Of a stretch of 64,000 nucleotides of DNA, positions 1 through 10,621 are shown in pieces (the first letter of the stretch is position 1; every line of letters begins with the position of its first letter). The notes beneath the pieces were generated by a model that made no database searches, was not told where the DNA came from, and saw nothing but the letters and a program-made list of their open reading frames with translations. The stretch is from Knufia peltigerae. Taxonomy: Eukaryota > Ascomycota > Eurotiomycetes > Chaetothyriales > Trichomeriaceae. Made by a program: the position numbers and the translations under genes. The stretch spans positions 124,001 through 188,000 of the forward strand of contig JAPDRN010000006.1 of NCBI GenBank assembly GCA_030247855.1, in the 5' to 3' direction.

Positions 1-2055
1 GTTCTACCGTGGCTCGTCGCCGCCTATGCATCAACTTTTGGCACTTTTATACTCATCGGAGGGAGGCTTGGTGATATTTTTGGGCACAAGACCATGGTTC
101 TGATCGGCTATTCCTGGCTCGCCACCTGGAGTGTGATTGCAGGTCTCAGTCACTACGTTGGCTATGAACTGTTCTTCGTTGCAAGGGCTTTTCAAGGCTT
201 AGGCTCCAGTCTGATGGTACCAAACGGGCTCGCTCTGTTGGGACGAACATATCCACCTGGATCGAAACAAAAGGTCATTTCCTTTACTATCTTCGGTCTG
301 TGTGCTCCTATTGGTGCTTACATGGGCATGATCTTCGGCGCCCTCTTCACCAAATTTGTATCGTGGCATTGGTCCTTCTACACTTTGGCCATAGTCTGTG
401 TGGCCTTGGCTTTGGCCGCACAATTGGTATTGATCTCTCCTCCGCCAACTCCAAAGCAGATGAAACCGAACAGGGACAAACTTCGCGACATGGACTGGCT
501 CGGTGCCATCACGGGCGTGGGTGGATTGATTTGTGTTCAAGTCGCCCTTGTCTCAGCCCCGGCATCAGGGTGGAGCACTCAGTACATCTTCATGCTTCTT
601 ATCATCGGTGTTCTACTGATCGCTTTCTTTCTCATCACTGAGCTCAGGATTGCAGAGCAACCACTTGTCCCATTCAAGATGTTGAAAGCAGATGTTGGCT
701 TTGTGATTGGAGCAGTGGCATGCGGTTGGGCGGGCTTTGGTATCTGGACCTGGTATTTGTGGAAATTTTTCTTGAGTATCAAACACGACAGTCCATTGGA
801 TGCCGCTGTCCATGTCTTACCCATTGTACCTGTTGCACTTGCCGCGTCGATACTGACTGCATGGATGATGCGAAATTGCATGCCCTCCTGGACTCTCTTC
901 TGGGCTCTCGTGGCGTTCATGTTTGGCCCACTCCTCCTAGCTATTGATGCCAACCTTCAGGGAACGACATATTGGAGTTGGACGTTTTGCTCCTTGCTCA
1001 TCATGCCTTTGGGAATGGACATGAGTATGCCGGCGGCCACCTTCATCATGTCTAACTTCTTTCCTCCTCACCAACAGGGTCTAGCTGGAAGTCTCATCAG
1101 CACCACCATTAATTATTCCATATCCCTTGGTCTCGGACTGGCCTCAACGGTTGAAGTACACGTCAACAATCATGGTCGAGACCCTGTGGCTGGCGTTCGA
1201 GGTGGGTGGTTCATGGGTGTTGGACTAGGTGGTTTGGGTGTCATTATCTGTGTGGCCTTTGTCGTCAAGTCAATCTGGTATCCCCCGCCCCAGCCTCAGA
1301 GAGGACCGCCGGGCCCTCAGAACGCATCGCCCACTGGAGGTCCCTTGCCAACACAGATTCCTCCGCCAGAAAAGTCGAATCGACCAACGCGCACCAATAC
1401 AGTCTCAAGCTTGGCAACCACCATGGTCGGAGAGGGCCCTTTCAGCCCCAAGAGCAGCGACGCGGAAGCGTTCAAATCTTTCAATTTTGACACACCGCCA
1501 CTGAGATCTCCTGTTACTCCGAGAGCGGTATCACCGACGAAAACGACACCAAACCACACGTCTTCTGACTTGTTGCAATTTTCTCCGACGTGGCCGATGA
1601 ATCCATCTCACATGGACGCATCCCATCCGAACAGGTCATCGTCAAAAGCGCAAAGCCCGACTCACCTGCACCGTTATCATCTCAGTGAGAGCACGACGGC
1701 CTCGAGATCCCGAACGAACTCGCAGAGTCAGCTGGCGTCACATCCCGCACAAACACCCACATCTCGACCGTCACAATTCATACCTCTACCGACTGAACTC
1801 GAAGCCGCCTACCGTGGTCGCGGCAGTTGGGAATCTGGTGAAGATGATGATAATGGTCGTGACAGAGAGGATTCATGGGTCCTCGGAAGACATCAGCCGC
1901 TTCCACAGGAGCAAAGGACCATTCACATGCGGGCCGCGTCGACATCCCACGGAAAGGACGTGGATGGTTTTGATCTTAACAAGAAACACATGATGTTGAG
2001 AACCATAATAGACGGTAAGCTTGGAGATCTCCAGAAGAAATTTGACTTTTTTTGA
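1..2055 (+). CDS. MFS drug/ion transporter, DHA2 type (5' partial)
   Basis: The frame is open from base 1, so the N-terminus lies outside the window. About 684 residues are visible. The segment at 58-90 encodes GGRLGDIFGHK, the MFS loop 2-3 motif, followed by RAFQGLGSS and about ten further hydrophobic segments up to about base 1290. This resembles the 14-helix DHA2 proton antiporters that include the yeast ATR1-like boron/aminotriazole exporters; the substrate is not readable. After the last helix comes an unusual cytosolic tail of about 250 residues rich in Ser, Pro and Thr. Odd point: a good intron (GTAAGC at 2015, branch GCTGAC, AG at 2080-2081) would replace the last residues and end the protein at 2149 instead of 2055. 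Family call is firm; the exact 3' end is not. Confidence 0.88.
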   Translation, partial: VLPWLVAAYASTFGTFILIGGRLGDIFGHKTMVLIGYSWLATWSVIAGLSHYVGYELFFVARAFQGLGSSLMVPNGLALLGRTYPPGSKQKVISFTIFGLCAPIGAYMGMIFGALFTKFVSWHWSFYTLAIVCVALALAAQLVLISPPPTPKQMKPNRDKLRDMDWLGAITGVGGLICVQVALVSAPASGWSTQYIFMLLIIGVLLIAFFLITELRIAEQPLVPFKMLKADVGFVIGAVACGWAGFGIWTWYLWKFFLSIKHDSPLDAAVHVLPIVPVALAASILTAWMMRNCMPSWTLFWALVAFMFGPLLLAIDANLQGTTYWSWTFCSLLIMPLGMDMSMPAATFIMSNFFPPHQQGLAGSLISTTINYSISLGLGLASTVEVHVNNHGRDPVAGVRGGWFMGVGLGGLGVIICVAFVVKSIWYPPPQPQRGPPGPQNASPTGGPLPTQIPPPEKSNRPTRTNTVSSLATTMVGEGPFSPKSSDAEAFKSFNFDTPPLRSPVTPRAVSPTKTTPNHTSSDLLQFSPTWPMNPSHMDASHPNRSSSKAQSPTHLHRYHLSESTTASRSRTNSQSQLASHPAQTPTSRPSQFIPLPTELEAAYRGRGSWESGEDDDNGRDREDSWVLGRHQPLPQEQRTIHMRAASTSHGKDVDGFDLNKKHMMLRTIIDGKLGDLQKKFDFF

Positions 2056-2149
2056 AAAGGGTAAAAGCTGACCTGTCTCAGGGGACTCTCGACGGACGAC
2101 AATGTGCGGTCTTGATCAATACATGCACGACCGAGGAATCCCTATATGA

Positions 2150-3177
2150 TGGGAGTATTTGGTTGGGGGGGGGAGGGGGGGAACCACGATGAACATGGCT
2201 TAGCATGGTTATGGAAACGATTACATGACAGGTAGATACGGAATAGAAAGGGTTTAGGATATCCAGGGAAAGGAAGAACAGGACAACATGACTTGGTCAA
2301 TTAATTTGTTTTTGTTTTTCCTTTTGGTGCGGTGTTTGGGTTTTCGGGTTCTGATGTTTTTTTTTGGGGGCGTCATGAAGAATGAATGATTGCACTTTTA
2401 CGACCCTTCCTTACCTATGGAACACGAAGGACTCATGTTGTTTTCTTTAACAATATTTCTATGAGTGTGGGTGTGAGTTGACATATATACCCGTTTGGAC
2501 TGCAAAGAAGTACCGTACCTAAAGGATATGGCGGGATTGGCCGGAGTTTCGATCCAAAGTACTTTTTCATGGGATCTTTTGGCTGCTTCTTCTGGAGGAC
2601 AATGTCGAAAGATGAAAACTTGTAAACAAATATTCTTCGGTCCGCCTTCTCGCAATTTCAGGTACTTCTACTTAGTAACCTTGGAAATGTTGTCACCTCG
2701 ACTTCTGAATTTTCCATGTTTCGATAAATCAAATGCTTTTCACCACTCCAGTCTCTCTCTCTATTGTCTATTGTCTATCATGTCATGTCAACAACTCGGT
2801 ACAGCAACAAGAAAAAACAACAAAAGTACTTTTTTGCTTCTCCCAACGTCACCTCCATCTTTTTGTCCTTTTTTTTTGGTTCTTTTCTGATTTTTGCTTT
2901 CTTCTTTCCTCTCTATTTTTCTTTTTGTTTTCACCCCCCACTCTCTTGAAAAAGAAAAAGCACGAAAACGAAAACGAAAACGAAAACCTCACTTGGAGGA
3001 GAAATCCATAGAGGTGGTAGACCAAATCACCTCAATGAAAGAAGTATCCTCATGCTTCGATCACCCCTGACACACAAATCATCAGACAAGAATCATTTCA
3101 TTTGGTCACCACCAAATCACAACCACAACATCCCCCTGGACCTCGCTTTTCGAATCCAGAATTTCTAGAGCTCGGTA
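2150..3177. other. intergenic, low-complexity
   Basis: No convincing gene. It holds a G-run near 2165-2180, T-rich and pyrimidine-rich tracts (about 2850-2945) and a short A/C/G repeat at 2962-2986. Small ORFs here have no domain-like composition. Confidence 0.6.
2962..2986. repeat. ACGAAA microsatellite
   Basis: About four tandem copies of the hexamer ACGAAA (CGAAAA). A second tract of the same unit lies at 22184-22221. Confidence 0.8.
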
Positions 3178-3693
3178 TCAAGTAAAAAACACCTGAACCA
3201 TTCTCCTGGCCTGTTTTTTCGCACGTTCTCGTTCCCACCGTTCCCGCTGATCACGATCTCGTTCCTGTTGCTGCCGTTGGTGCTGTTGTCTCTTCTTTTC
3301 CTTTTCCTTTTCCCATTCACATTCACACTCCCACTCGGCAAGTTTCACGTCCCTGTCTCTCCTCGCCCTGGCCACTTCCTCTTCCGCACTCTTGACTTGT
3401 TGTTTGAGACGGTCCAATTCGGTCATTTTGACGGCGAATTTCGCTTGGAGGGTCGCCACCACCCGCTTGGCCCTGTCCAGGCGAGCCCGGGCTCGACCCA
3501 GGGAAGTTTCCGTTGCTCCCTTGCCGTTGTTGTTGTCGTCGTCGGCGTCGGAAGGGTAGTGCAGTTGAACTCGTACGTGTTTGTTTGCATTTGTGTTGCC
3601 CGCCGCACGGTGTCCACGACCACCATCGTCTTCAGCGTAAGTGTAGTTGTGAGAGCTGGGGACGACCCGGAACCATTGTGTCTCGAAAGGCAT
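3178..3693 (-). CDS. coiled-coil hypothetical protein
   Basis: A 171-residue ORF if translation begins at the ATG at 3691-3693 (MPFETQWF); the frame stays open to 3924 upstream, but that part has ordinary non-coding composition. I do not recognise a family. Residues about 1-60 are polar with a DDDNNN patch. From about residue 65 the rest is a charged helix: a heptad-like segment (RLDRAKRVVATLQ, then LDRLKQQVKSAEEE) followed by an Arg/Lys/Glu/Gln-rich stretch with WECECEWEKEKEKK. This suggests a coiled coil, without a signal peptide or membrane segment. Function unknown. It could be a small nuclear or scaffold protein or a spurious low-complexity ORF. Confidence 0.45.
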   Translation of the reverse strand: MPFETQWFRVVPSSHNYTYAEDDGGRGHRAAGNTNANKHVRVQLHYPSDADDDNNNGKGATETSLGRARARLDRAKRVVATLQAKFAVKMTELDRLKQQVKSAEEEVARARRDRDVKLAEWECECEWEKEKEKKRQQHQRQQQERDRDQRERWERERAKKQARRMVQVFFT

Positions 3694-4985
3694 TTTTGAT
3701 TTCTGGATCTTTTTTGGTTTGGAAAGGTTGTGCCGGTACGTAACTCGGATTTCAAGAAGGACAGATGACCAAAGAAAACTGGTCCGATTCGAACAGCAAG
3801 ACAAATGTTGGTTCAGATTCAAGAGCTTGACTTGTCGAGCAGGATAGAGAGACAAATCACAAGAGGGGTACCGATGTGTGACGATGTGATCCGGTAAGAT
3901 GGAATAAACGACCCGTTCTATCAAGAAAGCTTGAAACTTGAAACTCGAAGGAGATTGAGAGGCAGAGAGATATCAACTGAAGAAAAATTTCCCTTTTTCT
4001 GCTTCTTCTTCTTGAGACAAGGACCACAAGACTGAACAGAGGAACCCTCAAAATATTTATACCTCAAAACACAGTACCATGGTCCACAAATGATAGAATG
4101 GTAGACAAGGGGATGATTGTAAATGCCACGTTCCGACATGACGACGGTTGATTGCTGTTGTTGCCCACCTAGACAAAGGAAGACAGCGAAGCAGTAAATC
4201 AAGAAGTTCAAGGCAAAGCATAGAAGACAACAATGTGAGAAAAGCGTTCATTGTAATGATGATGCATGGTTAGACCAGGGAAAAGCAATGCCGATTTGTA
4301 TCGATATCTGCCTACAGAGAGGACTGCATGACGGTAAATCTAACGGGATGGGTACAGGGTCAAATCACCCTTCTTTGTCTTGACCGTTTGCTTGAACTCT
4401 CGCCACCCGCTTTCCTGCAAGGACACAGACGACAGAGGTAGAACCATACGGCTTGGGCAATCGTGGAACAGATGAATGTATTTGTTGTACACTGTAACAT
4501 CAAAGAGTTATTTCTCACGGTAATCATAGGTGCTGCTTCGATGTTGCTTCGGCGAACTTCCGAGCTCTTGAGAAAGCAGAGTCATCCCCGTGCTGGACTT
4601 AAGCATCATGTACAAAGGCCGGCGGCCGCAGCCTTGCAGATATTTTCTCCTCGGTAAATGGCCGTAAGACAACTAAAAGAATGGCGGATGCCTCTGGCTT
4701 ACTCCTGTTCAGCCAATAACACCCGTGATGTAAATCCGTAAAGTCCGCATCCAGCTCCTGATCATGCATATTGTGGATCAATCACAGCCTGATGGACAGG
4801 AGAAGAATGATATATAGTTGCAAGAATGAGGGTACCAAAGAAGTCTTGCAACAACGGCCAGTCCAACGTTTGAACTTTTTCAATTCTCGACCAGGTTGAT
4901 ACGCGTACTCTATGATGGCATTCGGATTCGAAACAACCGGTGATGAGGTCGTGGCCGCGTTTTCTGACAGAATCAAGAACAAAAC
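3694..4985. other. intergenic, nothing recognised
   Basis: Only short overlapping ORFs in several frames, none with a domain-like pattern. It contains the presumed upstream regions of the divergent genes at 3178-3693 and 4986-6019. Confidence 0.5.
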
Positions 4986-6019
4986 ATGCAAGTCGATAAC
5001 TCGAGTAGTTCGGAAGCTTTGCTGACAGATATAGTCGTCATCACGGGTCCAAGCTGGGAGAGTATTGGCTCTGAAACTGCTATTGCCTTGGCCAAAGGAG
5101 GTCCAAGCATGATGGCCTTATTGGGTCGAGATATCGAAAAAATCAAACCTGTCATGGATAAAATCCACAACATCAACCCTGAGATAGTCACAAAGTTTGT
5201 CCAGATTCACCTGGATTCCTTGAACAGTGTGCGCCATGCAGCTCAGCAGATTCTCAACGACACCAGCATTCCCAAGATCCACGTCTTGATCAACAACGCT
5301 GGGATTATGGCTTGTCCATATTCCAAAACTGAGGATGGGATTGAGAGACAGTTCGCCACAAATCACGTTGGGCACTTTCTGCTGACGAATCTGCTCATGC
5401 CGAAAATCCTGGCTGCAAGTCCTGACGCCAGAGTGGTCAACGTTGCCAGCTACGGCAATGTTCTCTCCAATGTCTTGGACGACCCAAGCTTCAACGATGG
5501 AAAGGATTACGTCCCTTTCCTCTCATATGGTCAGAGCAAGGCTGCAAATGTCTTGATGGCGGTGGCATTGAACAAAATGTTACGAGGCAAAGGCTTGAAG
5601 GCATTTGCGCTATGTCCCGGAAGTCAGTAAACGTGCCCTTGAATACGCTGAGACAACACTCACACATTACAGGTGTACCAAGTAATCTCCGTCGTTTTCT
5701 GGATCCAATCACGATGAAAGAAGGGATCGAGGTCATATCAAAGAGTCCTGCCGTGATGCCACCACGCAAAACTCCGCAGCAGGGTTGTGCGACCACTCTT
5801 CGCGCGGCCATAGATCCGAACCTGACAGGTAAAGATCCACAACCATAATGTGATGGAATTTTTGTTGACAGAAATGCAGTTGACCGGAGTAGTTTCCTCT
5901 CCGACACCCAGGTAACGTCCGATCCAAAGGTGGTGGCTTCATATTCCTTGGATCAGTCAAATGCCGATCGGGTTTGGAATCTGAGCGAGACTCTGGTTGG
6001 CGAGAAGTTTAGATACTGA
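4986..6019 (+). CDS. short-chain dehydrogenase/reductase, retinol-dehydrogenase-like
   Basis: Three exons inferred: 4986-5622, 5673-5828 and 5880-6019, giving 310 residues. Introns are 50 and 51 bp and keep the SDR frame. Family landmarks are present in order: INNAG at about residue 100, the catalytic Ser in VASYG, YGQSK (the Tyr-x-x-x-Lys pair) and CPGS at the exon 1/2 junction. The last exon continues with FLSDTQ, as expected near the C-terminus of this SDR branch. Members reduce or oxidise small carbonyl/alcohol substrates with NAD(P); the substrate cannot be read. Odd point: the nucleotide-binding loop reads TGPSWESIGSE, longer than the usual TGxxxGIG, as in WW-domain-oxidoreductase-like fungal enzymes with altered loops. 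Confidence 0.85.
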
Positions 6020-6057
6020 GGAGGTGCATTTATCCAAAATGGGAGGTCCTGTATCAA

Positions 6058-8019
6058 TCAAGGGCTGGCAGACTTGAGGTCAGCAACCCAGCCAAGAGTG
6101 TCTCTTTTGTTGTCGGTCAGGCGACCATACTCCAACAAAAGTCTGGCGACGTAAATCTGCATATCAACTTTTCTGAGAACCTTTGCTGCCCACTCATTTC
6201 CGGCCTTCGCAATGCGTTCTGCTTGGGAATCATGCCCCTCATACTTCCCAGCCGCACCGCACGTGTCCTCATCGCAACCGACAAAGTAGGCCAATATAGC
6301 ATAATAATCAGTAAAGCGGTTGTTCATGGGCACAAAATGCTTCCAAGCGACAAGCCGAGCATCGTGCCACTCGCGATACAGGGTAGACTTGATGGGAACA
6401 GAGTTACTCATGAGAAACGAGCGATACCGTCCGGAGAAGGAGTTACCATCGATATCGGGTAGGAATTTGGAAGCATATTGATCTGGCAGGCTCATGGTGG
6501 CACCGACCTCAAATTCGTCCGACAAGTACCAGCATTGGCTCTCCTTGGTAGGTATATCACAGAACAAATCGGTGAAGCAGACGTCGTTGTATTTACTAAG
6601 CCATTTGCTCAGATTCTTCTGGATATCACTGGACAGACCAGAGAGTGAAGATTGTTGCTGCAGAGGGGTAAAGATGCGGTCGGTGGTTTCATCGGCAAGG
6701 GAATATTTGGTGCCATTTGTCAAGGCAACGAACCTGTGGCGATGGAAATTAGGCCAATTCAGTGCATTGTGCCGTCCACCAGTGGCAGTTCCTCGCCAAA
6801 TTGCTTTGGCACTCTTGGAATACCAAGGATGAGGGTCTTCGGAATCAAAATTCTCATTTCCATTCCAGGGCATGGGTGCAGGAATTAGGATATCGTTGTT
6901 GACGGTAAATTTGGAACCACCGAACATTGGCAGCAATTCTTGACTCGTTGATTTGGTAAGAGGGCTGGTCAGAGCTCCGTGGTATGCACCGATGCTGGGA
7001 TCCTGGCACAAATCCGAAGCAAGGGTCCAATTGCCAACAAAGCCTCCAACCATGAAACTTTGAGGATTGGGGTGATCATTCTTAGATACCATGGCTCGAT
7101 GAAGCATGTTGGGCTCTGTTCGCAATGGGCTATTTGAATCACAAGCGGCGCGTGCGAATGACAAGGGTGCGGATTGGAACCATTCAATTTCTGGTTGCGC
7201 CTGGCCGGGCTCTGCGGTCTCTGTCCAACCCTGGACGACATCAGAGATTTTTTCATGCTGAGGCAACGCCCGGGATTCTCTTGCTTTCTCTAACCGAGTG
7301 CTAATTTCTTCGAAAGGAACCATGATCCTAGGTTCGTCCATGGCGTTGAGCGGGATCACCATATCGGGAAGCAGATGAGCAACTTCGTTGATCATGTTGG
7401 CCCATATGACATGCCAGAACCAGTCGGTGTCAGCTTCCGCTTTGTGCTCATGCACACGCACATGCATACCGAGGTTGCGGGCTCTCGCACGTATATCGTG
7501 AGGCGACAAGCTCCAAAACGGTTCCAAGTCATGATAAATTTGATCGAAAAATTCTTCAACAATGACGGCATCATTTGCATTTGCATATTCGAACCATTTG
7601 TCAAAGCCTGGAGGTGGATGCCTCCCACGGCGCTGGCGATATGCCTTTGCGGCATTGTCAAGCTTTTTCGATTGCTTCGCTACTAGGTCCTCGAAAAACT
7701 TGTTCGCATCTGCGACCAACCGAGATATCGTGTCTGCATTAGTTGAAGAGCTGCCAGGTCGAGATGGATACCACGATGGTTTGGTTGTGTTTACAGATTG
7801 ATGTGGTTCGGGAAAGGTTTGGTCGCTGAGAGGAGCTGTCACATCGTTGGGCCGAAAATACGACAGCGACTCGTATAGCAGGACGAGAATGATAGCTCCG
7901 ACGATAAAGTATAGGCGGTTGAGTCGGAGCATGTTGAACCCAGGCAGTGAGCGTGAGGTCGCTGCCAGACCACAGCAAGGACTGTCACCGGCATAAAGGT
8001 CGTGAAGTCGATGAGCCAT
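6058..8019 (-). CDS. GT90 (CAP10-like) membrane glycosyltransferase
   Basis: Uninterrupted ORF. The frame starts at 8121, but the ATG at 8017-8019 gives a 653-residue protein with one hydrophobic segment at about residues 34-55, the layout of a type II Golgi membrane protein. A linker rich in Ser and Pro follows, then a luminal domain containing IWRGTATGGRH and WPNFHRHRFV, and later KYNDVCFTDLFCDIP and WYLSDEFEVG. These match the CAP10/lipopolysaccharide-modifying family (GT90), which includes cryptococcal capsule-related xylosyl-type transferases. The likely role is adding a sugar to glycans in the secretory pathway; donor and acceptor are unknown. It is tail-to-tail with the SDR upstream, whose stop is 38 bp away. 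Confidence 0.87.
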   Translation of the reverse strand: MAHRLHDLYAGDSPCCGLAATSRSLPGFNMLRLNRLYFIVGAIILVLLYESLSYFRPNDVTAPLSDQTFPEPHQSVNTTKPSWYPSRPGSSSTNADTISRLVADANKFFEDLVAKQSKKLDNAAKAYRQRRGRHPPPGFDKWFEYANANDAVIVEEFFDQIYHDLEPFWSLSPHDIRARARNLGMHVRVHEHKAEADTDWFWHVIWANMINEVAHLLPDMVIPLNAMDEPRIMVPFEEISTRLEKARESRALPQHEKISDVVQGWTETAEPGQAQPEIEWFQSAPLSFARAACDSNSPLRTEPNMLHRAMVSKNDHPNPQSFMVGGFVGNWTLASDLCQDPSIGAYHGALTSPLTKSTSQELLPMFGGSKFTVNNDILIPAPMPWNGNENFDSEDPHPWYSKSAKAIWRGTATGGRHNALNWPNFHRHRFVALTNGTKYSLADETTDRIFTPLQQQSSLSGLSSDIQKNLSKWLSKYNDVCFTDLFCDIPTKESQCWYLSDEFEVGATMSLPDQYASKFLPDIDGNSFSGRYRSFLMSNSVPIKSTLYREWHDARLVAWKHFVPMNNRFTDYYAILAYFVGCDEDTCGAAGKYEGHDSQAERIAKAGNEWAAKVLRKVDMQIYVARLLLEYGRLTDNKRDTLGWVADLKSASP

Positions 8020-9343
8020 GGTGGTCAGCGAGTGACGACAAGTCCATGCGTGGTAATAGTTCTGGCTAACTATCTTAGTATTGGTGTGCTTAGACCATGT
8101 TCTAAATATGAGAAAAGCCACCGTCGTAGTTGTTCAGAGTTTGAGAGGGAGCGGGTGGTCCGTGATGGGGGTAGCTGAAACTGACAGCCTCTTGAAGTTT
8201 GGATTATTGCTATTCCTGTCCCTGTCCCTGTGGCTGTACGCAGTCTTCGTCTTATCAAAATTATTCGGTGGTGATCAGGAGGTAGAGGTCAGTCTCCTGA
8301 CAGGGTTGGTTCGATACGAGGATGATAGTTAACCGGGGATGAGATTTCCGCCACGATAAGAAGATGGGCTTCGTAGATGAAATACAGGGATGCAGCCACC
8401 AGCGTTTTATGAGTATAGCTTGATGGAGTCGATCGATAAGCGTATTTTAGTGACCGCAGTACTTTTCGCAGGTCGACGAGGTGTACCGCGTAGGGGGTGT
8501 AGGGTCTCGATTGATCTGTAGCCAGGGTACGGAGTAGTACAAAGTCGTTGTTCTGTGCGAGATCAGATCCGTGGCTTACTGGGGCTCGTTTTCCGATTGC
8601 AAAAAATTCTCCGGAACATCCGAAAGTGTGGGTGGCAGGAACAACTGGAATTGGGTGGTTAGTTAGTTGCCTTAGGCACCTAGGCAAGTACCAGGTACTG
8701 AGTCCCGTACCTGAAGTATGTAAATAGCACTCTGTACTGACCTGACACCAATAGTGCTAATGGGCTGGGGAGCTACAAGGGCCTTGTCAAATTAATTGGG
8801 AGGCTCATCCCGCCTAAGCAGATTTATGTCATAAGCCTCACGAGGAGCCTAAACCGCTCCCACCACGCCTAGAAGCCTTACTAAAGAGTAACCTCCGTAC
8901 CGAGTTCCACCAGCAGACGCCTCATCGACCCTCTCATTCTCCATTCTCCATACTGACTACTCTATCGCAGCTCCTCAGGGGGCGACAGACGAATCTCTGA
9001 ATCTTTTTTTTCATGCTCATTTACGACGTGATCTCCGCAACCACACATCTCTCCTCCTCGTACGCGCGTCTCATTCTCATCTAATATCGGACTGATGATT
9101 GCATGTGGCACAGAAGAGACTTGTCCAGAAATGCACTGACACTCCCAGCCCATCCCATCCTCCGTCCACTTCAGCTCGGCATTTCACCAGCGTTAGATCT
9201 GCATTGTTGGGCGTTTGAGAAGATTCGAGCAGTGGATACGTTCTCCCTGAGCGACTTCTCAAACAATTCTACACTGGGCAAATGAATCACTACGAGTACT
9301 CTGGAGCTTCTCTATCCACATCAAGAAACGTCACGCTTGTCAA
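8020..9343. other. intergenic between divergent glycosyltransferase-type genes
   Basis: No supported gene; the ORF on the minus strand at 8289-8687 has no recognisable pattern. The stretch contains one TACGGAGTA motif (8528-8536) and repeated short CCTAGG/GGTAC-like words near 8670-8900. It probably carries both promoters. Confidence 0.5.
8528..8536 (-). repeat. TACTCCGTA motif copy
   Basis: Perfect copy (read here as TACGGAGTA) between the GT90 gene and the GT-A-like gene. Confidence 0.5.
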
Positions 9344-10621
9344 ATGTCGCTTCTCTCCCTCGGCTCGCGCCTGAATGTGCATTGGCGGATACTGGTCCTG
9401 ATCTTCGTGGCCGTCATTTCCTCCTACACCATCCTCCATACTTTGGCGCCAACACATCTCAAAGGTGGCTGGAACCGAATCATCCCATCATCCTCAGTCT
9501 CAACATCATGCCCGTCCGGCCATGCGAATCAACACCTCACCAAGCCCGATGGAGTCAAAGTCATCGGTATGGTCTTTTACGGCCGTCGCGACCGAAGCCA
9601 GATCCTTCACTGCTTCTTGATGCGGAATTTGGTCGACAACGGAGGATGGCTCGATGAAGTCCAATGGATTCGCAACACCGACAACGAAGCCGACCTGCAA
9701 TATCTCGATGAAATTTTAATCCAGACCCCTCGATACAAACAAGTCCATCAAGAAAGGACCAAAGACCAAGGCTACAGCGATGCATGGTCCAAACTCGACC
9801 CGGGCCAAATCTACGTCAAAATTGACGATGACTTGGTCTGGATGGCCGACGACGCCATTCCACGTCTTGTAACCACCAAACTCGAACATCCCGAATACCT
9901 CGTCGTCTCGGCCAACATGATCAATTCACCCCTCTTGGGTTGGCTACACTACCGCATGGGCGCCGTACACCCCTACCTTCCAGCCTATAACTCGTTCACT
10001 GATTCTCCATCATCGTTCGAAGAGATCTCTGCTGGGACTACGGAGCAAACCCAGGGCGTGACTCGTGTCTCGTGGAAACACATCGACCATCCCGCCTGGA
10101 CAGGCCCGGATAGTTTTTCCTTCCCACACGAAGAACCACCACCTCTCGAGGGTCATGCGTGGCTCCGATTGCTCGAAACCCAGGAATCCAGAACCCACCA
10201 ACTCCGTCGCACGCCCGTCATCAACACGACCTACGAAACCTGGGGTCCCGGTCTCAAATCCTGGTCCATCGCCGCCCAACACCATTACTCCTTTCTCGAG
10301 AACCTGCACGACGATAACCTCCACCTCTACAAATTCGCCCCTGACGCCAAACCGTGGATCACCGACTACGACCGGCTCAGCATCAACTTCATCGCCATCA
10401 ACTCCACCGAGATCCTCACCCATCTCCCCATCCCCGACGACGTCGTCGACGAAGAATGGTTGACCGTCACGCTGCCGAGACAGATTGGCAAAAGTGTCGC
10501 CGTCGACACCCAAGCCCTCGGTGTCCATTTCAGCTTCTTCTTCCAGGGGCAGCTCACTTCGACGGATCTACTGGGTCGGTACCTCGATTATGCCAAGGAA
10601 AATGTCTGTCTGAAATCATGA
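9344..10621 (+). CDS. orphan GT-A-like type II membrane protein
   Basis: A 425-residue single-exon ORF. A hydrophobic segment at about residues 14-34 follows a short basic N-terminus, so the bulk should face the lumen. The central part looks like a nucleotide-sugar transferase fold: VIGMVFYGRR (first strand), a middle region ending in VDNGGW, then VKIDDDLVW at about residue 160, which resembles the metal-binding DxD of GT-A enzymes, and later TKLEHPEYLVVSANMINSP. Related uncharacterised proteins are widespread in filamentous ascomycetes as far as I recall; I know no assigned GT family number or substrate. Divergent from the GT90 gene across a 1.3 kb gap. Activity is inference from the DxD-like motif. 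Confidence 0.75.
   Translation: MSLLSLGSRLNVHWRILVLIFVAVISSYTILHTLAPTHLKGGWNRIIPSSSVSTSCPSGHANQHLTKPDGVKVIGMVFYGRRDRSQILHCFLMRNLVDNGGWLDEVQWIRNTDNEADLQYLDEILIQTPRYKQVHQERTKDQGYSDAWSKLDPGQIYVKIDDDLVWMADDAIPRLVTTKLEHPEYLVVSANMINSPLLGWLHYRMGAVHPYLPAYNSFTDSPSSFEEISAGTTEQTQGVTRVSWKHIDHPAWTGPDSFSFPHEEPPPLEGHAWLRLLETQESRTHQLRRTPVINTTYETWGPGLKSWSIAAQHHYSFLENLHDDNLHLYKFAPDAKPWITDYDRLSINFIAINSTEILTHLPIPDDVVDEEWLTVTLPRQIGKSVAVDTQALGVHFSFFFQGQLTSTDLLGRYLDYAKENVCLKS

Noticed and set aside
8289..8687. 132-codon minus-strand ORF in the 8-9 kb gap
   Set aside because: No recognisable domain or start context.
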